64,000 nt of DNA from Exiguobacterium sibiricum 7-3 (GTDB lineage: Bacteria; Bacillota; Bacilli; Exiguobacteriales; Exiguobacteriaceae): the NCBI RefSeq assembly GCF_000620865.1, contig NZ_KK211190.1:509971-573970 (forward strand), in the 5' to 3' direction. The translations under genes and the position numbers were made by a program. Below are positions 43,472-53,556 of this stretch, piece after piece. Position 1 is the stretch's first letter; the number at the start of each line of letters is the position of its first letter. Under the pieces are notes generated by a model. The model was not told the DNA's origin. It saw nothing but the letters and a program-made list of their open reading frames with translations, and made no database searches.

Positions 43472-44983
43472 ATGAACGGAATGTGGTTCGCAATTTTGTT
43501 GTATCTGGGTTTGATGGTCACACTAGGCGTCGTCGCGTATTATCGGACAAAAAACATGAACGATTATATGCTGGGAGGACGAACAATCGGACCTGTCGTC
43601 ACAGCGCTCTCAGCCGGAGCGAGTGATATGAGTGGATGGTTATTGATGGGATTACCAGGCGCCATGTTTGCAACTGGTCTGTCCAGTGGATGGATTGTCA
43701 TCGGGTTACTGCTCGGTGCGTATGCCAACTGGTTGCTCGTTGCACCACGTTTACGTGCTTATACGGCACATGCCGGGGATGCGATTACGATTCCCGACTA
43801 CTTTGAAAAACGGTTCCATGATAAAAGTGGTGTTCTGCGTACAGTTTCAGCTGGAGTTATCTTAATATTCTTTATAATGTACGCTTCAAGTGGTTTTGTT
43901 GCCGGCGGTCGTTTGTTTGAATCCGTCTTCGGGCTTGAATATACAACCGGCTTATGGATTTTGGCAGGTGTCGTCATTGCCTATGTCTTCCTGGGCGGGT
44001 TCCTCGCAGTCAGTTGGACGGATGTCGTTCAAGGAATGATCATGGTCATCGCCTTGCTGATCGTTCCAGCCGTGACGCTTGCGCTCAGCGGTGGGATCAA
44101 TGAGACGCTTGAGACGATTCGTTCGACGGATGGTTCGAAACTCGAGTTGTTCAAAGGGACAACCGTGATCGGCATCGTTTCCTTGCTTGCTTGGGGTCTC
44201 GGTTACTTTGGTCAACCGCACATCATCGTCCGTTTTATGGCGATTCGAAACCTGCATGAAATGAAATCGGCTCGTCGGGTCGGAATGATCTGGATGACGT
44301 TTTCGATTGTCGGAGCCATGGTAACGGGATTATTCGGATACGCCTATTTCACACAACAAGGCGGAACACTCGATAATCCGGAGAACGTCTTCATTCAACT
44401 GTCACGTGATCTGTTCCCGGGTTTCATCACAGGATTATTACTCGCAGCATTACTCGCGGCGATCATGTCGACGATCTCGACGCAACTGCTCGTCTCGTCG
44501 AGTGCTGCAACCAATGACTTCTATCAGCGTTTCCTAAAACGGAATGCGTCAGATAAAGAGTTAATGGTCATGGGGCGGATCATGGTTCTCGTCGTCGCAC
44601 TGCTTGCGATTGCCCTGTCATTTGGTGCTCAAAAATCCATCTTGACGCTGGTCGGATATGCATGGGCGGGATTCGGTGCTGCGTTTGGACCAGTCGTCTT
44701 ATTCAGCCTGTTATGGCGCCGGATGAACAAACATGGTGCACTTGCCTCGATGATTACGGGATCGGTCGTCGTCATCGCCTGGATTTTGGTGAAGATGTAT
44801 GTCAAAGATCTTCCGTTTTACATCTCGGAGATGTATGAGATGATTCCTGCGTTCATCGCGTCTACCGTCGCACTCGTCGCCGGCAGTCTTTTGACGAAAG
44901 CACCAAGTCAAGCGATGTATGATGAATTCGATGAAGTGCAGGCTCAACTCAAAGGAGCGGAACAACAACGGAAAGTCGTTTGA
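43472..44983 (+). CDS. putP: Sodium/proline symporter
   Basis: The 503-residue SSS-family symporter has about 13 spans. Diagnostic PutP text includes YMLGGRTIGPVVTALSAGAS, DMSGWLLMGLPGA, SGFVAGGRLFE, GYFGQPHIIVRFMAI and AAIMSTISTQLLVSSSA (sodium-site helix). The ATG at 43472 has AAGGGGG upstream; the frame opens further up but would include the terminator hairpin. It imports proline for catabolism with PruA or for osmoprotection. Confidence 0.94.
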   Translation: MNGMWFAILLYLGLMVTLGVVAYYRTKNMNDYMLGGRTIGPVVTALSAGASDMSGWLLMGLPGAMFATGLSSGWIVIGLLLGAYANWLLVAPRLRAYTAHAGDAITIPDYFEKRFHDKSGVLRTVSAGVILIFFIMYASSGFVAGGRLFESVFGLEYTTGLWILAGVVIAYVFLGGFLAVSWTDVVQGMIMVIALLIVPAVTLALSGGINETLETIRSTDGSKLELFKGTTVIGIVSLLAWGLGYFGQPHIIVRFMAIRNLHEMKSARRVGMIWMTFSIVGAMVTGLFGYAYFTQQGGTLDNPENVFIQLSRDLFPGFITGLLLAALLAAIMSTISTQLLVSSSAATNDFYQRFLKRNASDKELMVMGRIMVLVVALLAIALSFGAQKSILTLVGYAWAGFGAAFGPVVLFSLLWRRMNKHGALASMITGSVVVIAWILVKMYVKDLPFYISEMYEMIPAFIASTVALVAGSLLTKAPSQAMYDEFDEVQAQLKGAEQQRKVV

Positions 44984-44998
44984 TGATCACAAAAAAGG

Positions 44999-45030
44999 AT
45001 GTCCGGTGCCTCGTGCGCCGGGCATTGTTT
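44999..45030 (+). terminator. Terminator of putP
   Basis: ATGTCCGG pairs with CCGGGCAT (44999-45006, 45018-45025; one G-U), with an inner GTGC/GCGC-like region and T-rich tail. Confidence 0.75.
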
Positions 45031-45082
45031 TTCTATAGAAGAAACTAACTAAGTGAACATATCTTTATGTAAAGCACATATG

Positions 45083-45110
45083 TTGCCTATGCGCAAAAAA
45101 AGCGTATACT
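45083..45110 (+). promoter_or_regulatory. mntH promoter with palindrome over the -35 (MntR-type operator candidate)
   Basis: TTGCCT (45083-45088), 16 bases, TATACT (45105-45110). The palindrome TTGC-N6-GCAA (45083-45096) covers the -35 and resembles the TTTGCC... half-sites of MntR boxes. Manganese-dependent repression is inferred. Confidence 0.5.
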
Positions 45111-45134
45111 AACAACTAAAGAGAGGTGAGGCAA

Positions 45135-46355
45135 ATGGCGAGTCAACCGATCGTTCCAGTGGAGCGTTTGAAAAAAAGGCACTATATCGGACCGGCATTC
45201 GTGGCTGCCGTCGCTTACCTCGACCCGGGGAATTTCGCGACGAACATGACAGCAGGAGCACAGTACGGATTTTTACTGCTATGGGTAATTGTCGCTGCCA
45301 ACCTGATGGCTGTGATGATTCAGACACTGTCGGCGAAACTGGGTTTGATCAGCAATACGAGCCTTGCGGAAGTCATCCGGGATGAACTGTCGCCGGTCAT
45401 GCGGATCATTTATTGGGCGCAGGCCGAACTCGTTGCCATGGCAACAGATTTGGCTGAATTTGTCGGAGCTGCACTCGGCTTTAATCTGTTGTTCAGCATT
45501 GATTTGAAAATCGCCGCCTTGCTGACAGCAGTTGCTTCGTTCGTCATCCTCGGATTCGAACGGAAAGGGTTACGGCATTTTGAAGCCGTCATCGGAGCAT
45601 TGGTCCTTGTCATTGCTCTGGCATTTGCGATTCAGGTCATCGAAGTCAAACCGGTCCTGCGGGACGTCGCCGGGGGATTGATTCCCGGATTTTCCGGAAC
45701 GTCGAGTATTGTCCTGGCAGCGGGGATGCTCGGGGCAACGGTCATGCCGCATGCGATTTACCTCCATTCCGATTTAACGAAACGCCGGATGGGAAACATT
45801 GCTGATAAAAAAGGTTTGTTACGGATTCAGAAAATGGACATTTGGGCGGCGATGCTGATTGCGGGAGCGGTCAATGCCGCGATGCTTGTCATTGCCGCGA
45901 CAGTTTTCTTCGGGACGAGCCAACAGGCCGAGACGCTGGAAAGTATTTTTCATGGACTCGGGACGTCTCTCGGGGGCGCAGCACCTTATCTGTTTGGCGG
46001 AGCGCTGTTGATTTCCGGACTGGCTTCATCGAGTGTCGGCACGATGTCCGGGGATGCCATCATGCGCGGTTTCCTGAAGATGGAGATTCCGATCTTCCTC
46101 AGACGCAGTATCACGATGTTACCGGCGATTATCTTGCTGTTATCCGGATTTGATCCGACACGTGCCTTAATTTGGAGCCAGGTCGCATTATCGTTCGGGA
46201 TTCCGTTTGCCTTGATCCCGTTAATTCGTGCGACATCAAGTGAACGGATCATGGGCAAATATAAAAACCGGACGCTGACGAAAGGTGTCGCTTGGACGAT
46301 CGTTAGTATCGTTATCGTCTTCAACATCTATTTGTTAGTTGATCTTTTATTTTGA
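45135..46355 (+). CDS. mntH: NRAMP-family manganese/divalent metal transporter
   Basis: The 406-residue Nramp proton-coupled Mn(II)/Fe(II) importer has about 11 spans. The first-helix metal motif DPGNFATN and the sixth-helix motif MPHAIYLHS are intact. The ATG at 45135 follows GAGGTGAG at normal spacing; a GTG three codons up overlaps that site. The upstream palindrome suggests MntR control. It is a single-gene unit with a terminator 90 bases downstream. Confidence 0.94.
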   Translation: MASQPIVPVERLKKRHYIGPAFVAAVAYLDPGNFATNMTAGAQYGFLLLWVIVAANLMAVMIQTLSAKLGLISNTSLAEVIRDELSPVMRIIYWAQAELVAMATDLAEFVGAALGFNLLFSIDLKIAALLTAVASFVILGFERKGLRHFEAVIGALVLVIALAFAIQVIEVKPVLRDVAGGLIPGFSGTSSIVLAAGMLGATVMPHAIYLHSDLTKRRMGNIADKKGLLRIQKMDIWAAMLIAGAVNAAMLVIAATVFFGTSQQAETLESIFHGLGTSLGGAAPYLFGGALLISGLASSSVGTMSGDAIMRGFLKMEIPIFLRRSITMLPAIILLLSGFDPTRALIWSQVALSFGIPFALIPLIRATSSERIMGKYKNRTLTKGVAWTIVSIVIVFNIYLLVDLLF

Positions 46356-46382
46356 ATAATCAGATTTCTTGTTTTGCTTATC

Positions 46383-46486
46383 GGTAGCCCGGGTAATTCA
46401 TTACTAGAAGCTTTCTGCCCGGAAGCTTTGCTACCCCTATAAGGACGATGGTGCGGACCTCCCCCCGATGCACCATCGTCTTTTTT
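46383..46486 (+). terminator. mntH 3' region: structured element plus terminator
   Basis: The terminator has an 11-bp perfect stem GACGATGGTGC/GCACCATCGTC (46444-46454, 46470-46480) and six T. Before it, GGTAGC-CCGGG (46383-46393) pairs with CCCGG (46418-46422) and GCTACC (46430-46435), enclosing two AAGCTT copies. Confidence 0.8.
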
Positions 46487-46556
46487 GTCTGGACAAAAAG
46501 TGCTATGATTAGAAATAGTGTAAAATATATTGAAAAAGTTCCGGAGGTGGAATCAG

Positions 46557-46847
46557 ATGGCAAAGATTAATGAAGAACAAGTCCGCCATGTGGCGCATTT
46601 AGCACGTCTCGCCGTAACAGATGAAGAAGTCCAACAATTTACCGTTCAACTTGAGAAGATTCTCGGGTTTGCTGAACAATTAAATGAGCTCGATACGACA
46701 GGCGTCGAACCGACGACACACGTCCTCGATCTCAAAAACGTCTTGCGTAAAGACGAAGTACGTCCGTCGCTTCCGCGCACGGAAGTAGAACGACTCTCAC
46801 CTGATTGGGAAGACGGACAAGTCCGTGTCCCGGCAGTATTCGAATAA
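46557..46847 (+). CDS. gatC: Asp-tRNA(Asn)/Glu-tRNA(Gln) amidotransferase subunit C
   Basis: The 96-residue belt subunit holds GatA and GatB together. Family signatures are [16 protein letters not shown] near the N-terminus, [13 protein letters not shown] in the middle and [12 protein letters not shown] near the end. The ATG at 46557 has GGAGGTGG upstream. gatA starts 16 bases after it, with AAGGAGG between. Together the three genes amidate misacylated Glu-tRNA(Gln), the usual route in bacteria without glutaminyl-tRNA synthetase. Confidence 0.95.
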   Translation: MAKINEEQVRHVAHLARLAVTDEEVQQFTVQLEKILGFAEQLNELDTTGVEPTTHVLDLKNVLRKDEVRPSLPRTEVERLSPDWEDGQVRVPAVFE

Positions 46848-46863
46848 GGAGGAGACCACCGAT

Positions 46864-48306
46864 ATGTCACTTTTTGAACATGGTGTAAAGAACTTACACA
46901 CACTCGTCAAAGACGGAGAAGTCAAAGTATCCGAGCTTGTCCAGGAATCGTTTGACCGGATTGACCGCGTTGACGGAAACATCGGCGCATTTTTATCATT
47001 AAACGAAGATGCTTTCGAACAAGCAAAACGGATGGACGAGATTGCAAAGCACGAAGCGAACCCATTATTCGGGTTACCGATTGGTGTCAAAGACAACATC
47101 GTCACGAAAGGGATGACGACGACGTGTGGTTCGAAGTTCCTCGAAAACTTCGTTCCGGCGCATGATGCGACGGTCGTCGAGCGTCTGCATGAAGCAGGAG
47201 CCATTACAATCGGGAAACTCAACATGGACGAGTTCGCGATGGGCTCATCAAACGAAAACTCGGCCTACAAGCCGGTTCGTAACCCGTGGAACACAAAACA
47301 CGTACCGGGCGGTTCGTCAGGCGGATCAGCAGCAGCTGTCGCGGCAGGCGAAGTCTTGTTCAGCCTTGGTTCTGATACGGGTGGTTCGATCCGTCAACCG
47401 GCTGCTTACTGTGGTGTCGTCGGCTTAAAACCGACATACGGTCTCGTCTCGCGTTACGGTCTCGTTGCCTTCGCCTCATCACTTGACCAAATCGGTCCAT
47501 TGACACGGACGGTCGAAGACAATGCGTACTTATTGAGTGCGATTGCCGGACATTGTGACATGGATTCGACGTCAGCGAACGTCAACCCGACGGATTACAC
47601 ACAAGCACTGACAGGGGATATCAAAGGACTGAAGATTGCCGTTCCGAAAGAGTATTTCGGCGAAGGAATCAGTGAAGGCGTTAAGGAAAATATCCGTGCC
47701 GCAATCAAGAAACTTGAATCGCTTGGTGCGACGGTCGACGAAGTCTCACTTCCGAACTCGAAATATGCGCTCGCGACGTATTATTTGCTCGCTTCTTCAG
47801 AAGCATCATCGAACTTGGCACGTTTCGACGGAATCCGTTATGGTGTCCGCGCGGAAGCTGATGCACTCGAAGATGTCTTCAAGTATTCGCGCGCTCAAGG
47901 TTTCGGTGACGAAGTCAAACGCCGGATCATGCTTGGCACGTATGCCCTCAGCTCAGGCTATTACGATGCCTACTATAAAAAAGCACAACAAGCACGGACG
48001 TTGATTAAACAAGACTTTGACCAGGTCCTTGCCAACTACGATGTCATCATCGGACCAACTGCACCGACTCCAGCCTTTGAACTCGGGGCACAGAACGATG
48101 ATCCGGTCACGATGTATGCTAACGATATCCTGACGATTCCAATCAACTTGGCAGGTGTCCCGGCGATTTCGGTTCCAGCCGGTCTCGTCGACGGATTGCC
48201 TGTCGGTCTGCAAATCATCGGAAAACACTTTGACGAGGCGACGATTTATCGTGCTGCGCATGCATTCGAGCTTGCGACCGGTGGATTCGCGCTTCCGAAG
48301 TTATAA
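46864..48306 (+). CDS. gatA: Asp/Glu-tRNA amidotransferase subunit A
   Basis: The 480-residue amidase releases ammonia from glutamine for tRNA amidation. The amidase signature is complete: [10 protein letters not shown] with the catalytic Lys, [15 protein letters not shown] with the cis-Ser and [16 protein letters not shown] with the nucleophile Ser. AAGGAGG lies before the ATG at 46864. An in-frame opening upstream overlaps gatC and is not used. gatB follows after 13 bases. Confidence 0.96.
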   Translation: MSLFEHGVKNLHTLVKDGEVKVSELVQESFDRIDRVDGNIGAFLSLNEDAFEQAKRMDEIAKHEANPLFGLPIGVKDNIVTKGMTTTCGSKFLENFVPAHDATVVERLHEAGAITIGKLNMDEFAMGSSNENSAYKPVRNPWNTKHVPGGSSGGSAAAVAAGEVLFSLGSDTGGSIRQPAAYCGVVGLKPTYGLVSRYGLVAFASSLDQIGPLTRTVEDNAYLLSAIAGHCDMDSTSANVNPTDYTQALTGDIKGLKIAVPKEYFGEGISEGVKENIRAAIKKLESLGATVDEVSLPNSKYALATYYLLASSEASSNLARFDGIRYGVRAEADALEDVFKYSRAQGFGDEVKRRIMLGTYALSSGYYDAYYKKAQQARTLIKQDFDQVLANYDVIIGPTAPTPAFELGAQNDDPVTMYANDILTIPINLAGVPAISVPAGLVDGLPVGLQIIGKHFDEATIYRAAHAFELATGGFALPKL

Positions 48307-48319
48307 AGGAGAATGCCTT

Positions 48320-49753
48320 ATGAACTTTGAAACGGTCATCGGTATTGAGGTCCATGCCGAATTAAATACAAATACGAAGATGTTTTGCGGCTGTGCCCGG
48401 GAATACGGAGCGGAAACGAATACGAAGACGTGCCCGATCTGTCTCGGACATCCCGGTGTTCTGCCGAAAATTAATGAAAAAGCAGTCGAACTGGCCGTTC
48501 GTGCTGCCATGGCCTTGAACTGTCAGGTTGCCGATCAAACGAAATTCGACCGGAAAAACTATTTTTATCCGGATACACCAAAAGCGTATCAAATTTCGCA
48601 GTTTGATCAGCCGATCGGTTTTGATGGCTACATCGATGCGGAGGTCGACGGCGAAACAAAACGTTTCCGGATCGAACGCGTCCACCTCGAAGAAGATGCC
48701 GGGAAGATGAACCACACCGGTGCCAACCATTCGGTCGTCGACTTCAACCGGACCGGCGCACCGTTGATTGAGATCGTCAGTGAAGCCGACATGCGTTCAG
48801 CAAAAGAAGCGGTCGCGTACCTCGAACGTCTTAAAGAAGTGTTGCAGTATGCCGGCGTCTCGGACGTTAAGATGGAAGAGGGATCGTTACGGTGCGACTG
48901 TAACATCTCCGTCCGTCCCTACGGACAAGAGAAATTCGGTACAAAAACCGAGCTGAAGAACTTGAACTCGTTCGGAAACGTCTTAAAAGGTCTGGAATAC
49001 GAAGAAGACCGTCACCGTAAGTTGTTGTTATCCGGCGGTGTCATGCGTCAGGAAACACTTCGTTTTGACGAAACGAAAAAACAAACGGTCTTGATGCGGG
49101 TTAAAGAAGGAGCATCTGATTACCGCTACTTCCCGGAACCGGATCTCGTTAAGTTGGTTCTTGATCATGACTGGAAAGAAGCAATCCGTGCCGGTATCCC
49201 GGAATTACCTGATGCCCGCCGTGTCCGCTACCAGGAAGCGCTTGGTCTGTCCGCCTATGATGCAAAACAATTAACTGTCACACGTGAGATGGCCGAATAC
49301 TTCGAAGCGACGATTGCAGCCGGTGCTGAACCGAAAGCCGCTGCCAACTGGACAGTCGGGGAAGTCCAAGGTCACTTGAACAAATCGACGGAAACGTTTG
49401 ACACGATCAAGTTGACACCAGCCCGTCTCGCGGAAATGATCGAATTGATTGCCGGCGGCACGATTTCATCAAAAATCGCGAAACAAGTCTTCACGGCCGT
49501 CATCGAGCAAGGCGTCGAGCCGCGTGCTTACGTCGAAGAACAAGGACTTGCACAAATCTCGGACGAAGGACTCCTTCGCGGACTGGTTGTCGAGATGTTT
49601 GAAGCAAATCCGGCGGTTGTCGAAGAACTCGTCAACGGCCGTGACCGGAAAAAAGGTTTCGTCATCGGTCAAATCATGAAAAAGACAAAAGGAATGGCGA
49701 ATCCGGCATTGCTTGATCAACTGTTCTACGAAGAACTCGAAAAATTAAAATAA
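48320..49753 (+). CDS. gatB: Asp/Glu-tRNA amidotransferase subunit B
   Basis: The 477-residue kinase/amidotransferase subunit activates the tRNA-bound glutamate. It begins [15 protein letters not shown], has the zinc cysteines CGCAREYG and [12 protein letters not shown], and [17 protein letters not shown]; the C-terminal tRNA-binding YqeY-like domain covers about residues 330-477. AAAGGAG precedes the ATG at 48320. It is the last gene of gatCAB, followed by a terminator. Confidence 0.96.
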   Translation: MNFETVIGIEVHAELNTNTKMFCGCAREYGAETNTKTCPICLGHPGVLPKINEKAVELAVRAAMALNCQVADQTKFDRKNYFYPDTPKAYQISQFDQPIGFDGYIDAEVDGETKRFRIERVHLEEDAGKMNHTGANHSVVDFNRTGAPLIEIVSEADMRSAKEAVAYLERLKEVLQYAGVSDVKMEEGSLRCDCNISVRPYGQEKFGTKTELKNLNSFGNVLKGLEYEEDRHRKLLLSGGVMRQETLRFDETKKQTVLMRVKEGASDYRYFPEPDLVKLVLDHDWKEAIRAGIPELPDARRVRYQEALGLSAYDAKQLTVTREMAEYFEATIAAGAEPKAAANWTVGEVQGHLNKSTETFDTIKLTPARLAEMIELIAGGTISSKIAKQVFTAVIEQGVEPRAYVEEQGLAQISDEGLLRGLVVEMFEANPAVVEELVNGRDRKKGFVIGQIMKKTKGMANPALLDQLFYEELEKLK

Positions 49754-49761
49754 GTTCTGTT

Positions 49762-49815
49762 GAAGCACTGATTTCCTCTCTTAAATCAAGGGAAGGAAGC
49801 AGTGCTTCTTTTTTT
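49762..49815 (+). terminator. Terminator of gatCAB
   Basis: GAAGCACTG pairs with CAGTGCTTC (49762-49770, 49800-49808), enclosing a smaller TTCC/GGAA hairpin, then a T run. Confidence 0.85.
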
Positions 49816-49899
49816 GCCTTTGTAATGTGCCAGAACTTCATGTAAAATAAAACAGTTATGTATCAAATGGATCGGTTGAGTAAAAAAGGAGAAAATCTT

Positions 49900-50868
49900 A
49901 TGAGACCTAGAGCGCGAGTGATTTATAACCCGACTTCCGGGAAAGAGATGGTAAAGCGTAATCTGCCGTATATCTTGGACCGGCTGGAAGCAGCGGGTTA
50001 TGAGACTTCCGTCTATTCGACGAAAGCGGTCGGTGACGCGACATATGAAGCAGCACGGGCCTGTGAAGCCGAATTTGACCTTGTCGTTGCTGCAGGTGGA
50101 GATGGTACGTTAAACGAAGTGATCAGTGGCATGGCCTCGTATCCGGTTCGTCCGAAACTGGGTGTCTTACCGGTCGGAACGACCAATGACTTCGGTCGGG
50201 CGATGCGGATTCCTTTGACGATTGAGGGTGCGATGGATGTCATCTGTACCGGGTACACGATGCCCGTCGACATCGGGAAGATCGAAGGGACGACAGGTAC
50301 CCACTACTTCATCAACATCGCAGGTGGTGGCATCATGACGGAACTCTCGTACGAAGTTCCATCAAAACTGAAGACGGCACTCGGACAGTTGGCGTATTAC
50401 GTCAAAGGGATGGAAAAACTCCCGCAAATCCGTCCGACCTATGTCGAGCTCGAACACGAACGCGGGATTTTTAAAGGCGAAGTCATGTTATTTTTGACTT
50501 CGAACACCAATTCTGTAGGCGGTTTTGAAAAACTTTCACCGAATGCTTCCCTCAATGATGGACGCTTTGATTTATTCATTTTGAAAAAATGTAATCTCGT
50601 TGAGTTAATCCGTGTCATGCGGTTGGCGTTAAAGGGAGACCACTTCTCGGATCCATGTATTGAACATGTGACGACGTCGTTTGTCCGGATGCGAAATACA
50701 TCCGAGATGAGCTTGAACATCGATGGCGAGTTTGGCGGAATTTGTGAAGGGGAGATGACGAATCTTCAATCACATTTCGACGTCATGACGCCGAAGTTCC
50801 GGATCGACGAGATGGAAACGATCAATTTACAGCTACAGGCACAAGAACAGGAAACGAATCTCGCGTAA
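49900..50868 (+). CDS. dgkB: Diacylglycerol kinase (lipid kinase) DgkB
   Basis: The 322-residue soluble lipid kinase phosphorylates diacylglycerol released during lipoteichoic acid synthesis and returns phosphatidic acid to phospholipid synthesis. Motifs are IYNPTSGKE, the nucleotide-binding VVAAGGDGTLNEVISG, LGVLPVGTTNDFGRA and SLNIDGEFGG. The ATG at 49900 has AAAGGAG upstream; an earlier ATG at 49858 lacks one. rlmCD follows after 29 bases with AGGAGG, so the pair is co-transcribed, as often seen in Bacillales next to gatCAB. Confidence 0.93.
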   Translation: MRPRARVIYNPTSGKEMVKRNLPYILDRLEAAGYETSVYSTKAVGDATYEAARACEAEFDLVVAAGGDGTLNEVISGMASYPVRPKLGVLPVGTTNDFGRAMRIPLTIEGAMDVICTGYTMPVDIGKIEGTTGTHYFINIAGGGIMTELSYEVPSKLKTALGQLAYYVKGMEKLPQIRPTYVELEHERGIFKGEVMLFLTSNTNSVGGFEKLSPNASLNDGRFDLFILKKCNLVELIRVMRLALKGDHFSDPCIEHVTTSFVRMRNTSEMSLNIDGEFGGICEGEMTNLQSHFDVMTPKFRIDEMETINLQLQAQEQETNLA

Positions 50869-50897
50869 GACGCGGGATTTTCTAGGAGGAAAATAAT

Positions 50898-52262
50898 ATG
50901 ATTCCAGTACAAAAAAACGATGAGCACGTCGTCGATATCGTCGACTTGACGCACGACGGTTCAGGGGTTGCCCGGATTGACGGCTACACAGTCTTCATTC
51001 CCGGTGCCCTGCCGACGGAACAAGTCAAAATCAGAATTACGAAAACGACGAAATCATACGGCTTCGGACGGATTATCCGTCAAAAAACGAAGAGTGTCGA
51101 TCGTGTCGAGCCGCCTTGTCCGGTCTATAACCAGTGCGGCGGTTGCCAACTGCAGCATCTCTCATATGACGCGGAACTGAAATTCAAACACAACCGTGTC
51201 CGTGACGCTTTCGCGCGTCTTGCCGGTCTTGAGATTCCGGTCCACGAAACGATGGGTATGGAAGATCCATGGGGTTACCGCAACAAGGCACAAGTGCCGG
51301 TCGCGTTCCAATCCAACAAGTTAATGGCCGGTTTTTATCAAAAACGCAGTCACCGGATCATCGACATGGATTACTGTCTGATCCAAAATAAAGAGAATGA
51401 TGATGCAATTCAAGCCGTCCGGAAAGTACTGGCTGACCTGAAGGTTCCGGCTTACGATGAAAAGAAAAACAGCGGTGTCATCCGTCACATCATGGCACGC
51501 CACGGTTACCATACAAACGAATTGATGATCGTCCTCGTGACGAAGGTCAAACAATTGCGCGGTGCTGATAAAATCGTCGAAGGCATCTTAAAAGCTGTCC
51601 CGAACGTCACATCGATCCAGCAAAACATCAATCCGGATGAGACGAATGTCATCTTAGGAAAACGTAACATCGTCTTACATGGACCATCTGTCATCCGCGA
51701 TCAAATTGCCGGATTGACGTATGAAATTTCACCGCATTCGTTCTTCCAGGTCAATCCGTTACAAACGGAAAAACTGTACGGAAAAGCGCTGGAATACGCT
51801 CAGTTAACTGGCGATGAAATCGTCGTTGATGCATACTGCGGAATCGGTTCGATCTCATTATCGCTCGCGCAACAGGCGAAACACGTCTACGGTATCGAAA
51901 TGGTCCCACAAGCGATTGACGACGCACGCCGGAATGCAAAAGCAAACGGGATCGACAACGTATCGTTTGAGTACGGAACTGCAGAAACGGTCATGCCGGC
52001 ACTCGTTAAAGGCGGCATCAAGCCTGACGTCATCGTCGTTGACCCGCCGCGTAAAGGCTGTGACGAAGAATTCCTCCGTGCTGCTGCTGAAGTCGCACCG
52101 AAGCGGATCGTCTACGTCTCTTGTAATGCATCGACACAAGCGCGTGACGCGAAGCTTTTGGCTGAACTCGGCTACAAGCTGATGGAAGTCACACCGGTCG
52201 ATATGTTCCCACACACGACACACGTCGAGAGCGTTGCCTTGTTCGTACGTGAAGAAAACTAA
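50898..52262 (+). CDS. rlmCD: 23S rRNA (uracil-5-)-methyltransferase, RlmCD/RumA family
   Basis: The 454-residue SAM-dependent RNA methyltransferase has an N-terminal TRAM domain (IVDLTHDGSGVARIDGYTVF), an Fe-S cluster region with CPVYNQCGGCQ and a further Cys (MDYCLIQ), the SAM-binding motif DAYCGIGSISL, and the catalytic-Cys motif YVSCNAST. The Bacillus subtilis homologue YefA/RlmCD methylates U747 and U1939 of 23S rRNA; which uridines are modified here is inferred. It ends at a strong bidirectional terminator. Confidence 0.93.
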   Translation: MIPVQKNDEHVVDIVDLTHDGSGVARIDGYTVFIPGALPTEQVKIRITKTTKSYGFGRIIRQKTKSVDRVEPPCPVYNQCGGCQLQHLSYDAELKFKHNRVRDAFARLAGLEIPVHETMGMEDPWGYRNKAQVPVAFQSNKLMAGFYQKRSHRIIDMDYCLIQNKENDDAIQAVRKVLADLKVPAYDEKKNSGVIRHIMARHGYHTNELMIVLVTKVKQLRGADKIVEGILKAVPNVTSIQQNINPDETNVILGKRNIVLHGPSVIRDQIAGLTYEISPHSFFQVNPLQTEKLYGKALEYAQLTGDEIVVDAYCGIGSISLSLAQQAKHVYGIEMVPQAIDDARRNAKANGIDNVSFEYGTAETVMPALVKGGIKPDVIVVDPPRKGCDEEFLRAAAEVAPKRIVYVSCNASTQARDAKLLAELGYKLMEVTPVDMFPHTTHVESVALFVREEN

Positions 52263-52278
52263 GTGCCTCTAAACTAAC

Positions 52279-52328
52279 AAAAAACGAGAATCACTTACCG
52301 GAAGAACGGTAGTGTGATTCTCGTTTTT
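52279..52328. terminator. Bidirectional terminator between rlmCD and the TagF-like gene
   Basis: Perfect 16-bp arms AAAAAACGAGAATCAC/GTGATTCTCGTTTTTT (52279-52294, 52313-52328) with an inner TACCG/CGGTA hairpin. Confidence 0.93.
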
Positions 52329-52341
52329 TTATGTGAAATTT

Positions 52342-53535
52342 TTACTGGATCTTAGAAGCGAAAAGCGCATCAACAACCCGTTGACTGGATTTCCCGTCAT
52401 CCAGGCTGCAAAAGCGTTCCTGGAACGCTGCGTATTTATCTTCGTACTGTTTGGATTGTATTTCGATGTTTTCAATATAGTCGATGACCTGGTCACTTTC
52501 TTTTAACAGAGGACCGGGAACGACCGCTTCAAAATCAAAATAGAATCCCCGGAGGACGGAAGCATACTTCTCTAAATCATACGTAAAGAATAACATCGGA
52601 CGGTTCAAGTGAGCATAATCGAAGAAGACGGACGAGTAATCCGTAATCAACAGATCACTGATCAGATACAGCTCCGCGATATCACCGTAAGCGGACACGT
52701 CGTATGCAAAACCGTCAAACGCTGTCAAATCAAGGTATTCAGCAATCAAGTAGTGCATACGCAACAGAACGATATGGTCGTCACTCAAACGGGCTTGCAT
52801 CTGTTCCAAATCCAGCTTGAGATTAAAACGGTATTGTCCCTTCGTCACGAATTCGTCGTCACGCCAAGTCGGTGCATATAAGATGACTTTTTTGTCAGGC
52901 GGCAATTGTAACGACTGCTTGATCTGTTCGGCTTGTTGCTGGCGGTCAGGCGCATACAACAGGTCATTTCGCGGATAACCGGTTTCAAGAAGCAGTCCCC
53001 GAAAATCAAAGGCCCGTTTGAAGATGGCGCTGGAATAGAGGTTGGGTGAAAGCAGATAGGTCCATTCCCGGGCCTGGGCAGAAAAGTTCTTTTTATACTG
53101 TTCGGTATTCGTACCCGGCATATGGACCTCGTCCATGTCGAGTCCCAGCCGTTTTAAAGGAGTGCCGTGCCAGGTCTGTAAATAAATCGTTTCCCGTCGT
53201 TTTTTTAAGCTGAGCGGCTGACGCGTATTGAAAATCCAGTACTGCGCCCGGGCCATCAGGTAATAGTATTTCGGGCTATTCCGCAATACCCAGTTCGGAC
53301 AAACTGCCTTGACTGCAGCAGTCGGTTCTTTGGCAAAAATCCAGACGAGTTCAAGTTCCGGATGCTGTTTTTGGAGCGTCAGGTAAAGCGCCTTCGGATT
53401 ATCGGAATAACCGCGTCCTAAAAAACTTTCAAACAGGACAAGGTTTTTTTGAACCGGAAGCTTTTGAAACAGTCGATAGAGAAGTAATCCTTTATGGATT
53501 TTCTTGCGACGGATCTTCGTAAGTAGCTGTGTCAT
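52342..53535 (-). CDS. CDP-glycerol:polyglycerophosphate glycerophosphotransferase-like protein (TagF/TagB family)
   Basis: The 397-residue peripheral membrane enzyme of the Glyphos_transf family transfers glycerol-phosphate units from CDP-glycerol onto teichoic acid or related polymers. Key motifs are YLQTWHGTPLKRLG with the catalytic His, LETGYPRNDLL, LYAPTWRDDEF and LLITDYSSVFFDY. The N-terminus is a basic amphipathic segment suited to membrane association. It is shorter than TagF (about 740) and near TagB size (about 380). It is coupled behind an AraC-type regulator (21-base gap), with no other tag genes nearby, so its polymer is unknown. Confidence 0.85.
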   Translation of the reverse strand: MTQLLTKIRRKKIHKGLLLYRLFQKLPVQKNLVLFESFLGRGYSDNPKALYLTLQKQHPELELVWIFAKEPTAAVKAVCPNWVLRNSPKYYYLMARAQYWIFNTRQPLSLKKRRETIYLQTWHGTPLKRLGLDMDEVHMPGTNTEQYKKNFSAQAREWTYLLSPNLYSSAIFKRAFDFRGLLLETGYPRNDLLYAPDRQQQAEQIKQSLQLPPDKKVILYAPTWRDDEFVTKGQYRFNLKLDLEQMQARLSDDHIVLLRMHYLIAEYLDLTAFDGFAYDVSAYGDIAELYLISDLLITDYSSVFFDYAHLNRPMLFFTYDLEKYASVLRGFYFDFEAVVPGPLLKESDQVIDYIENIEIQSKQYEDKYAAFQERFCSLDDGKSSQRVVDALFASKIQ

Positions 53536-53556
53536 GTCATACTCCTTTAAAAAAGA

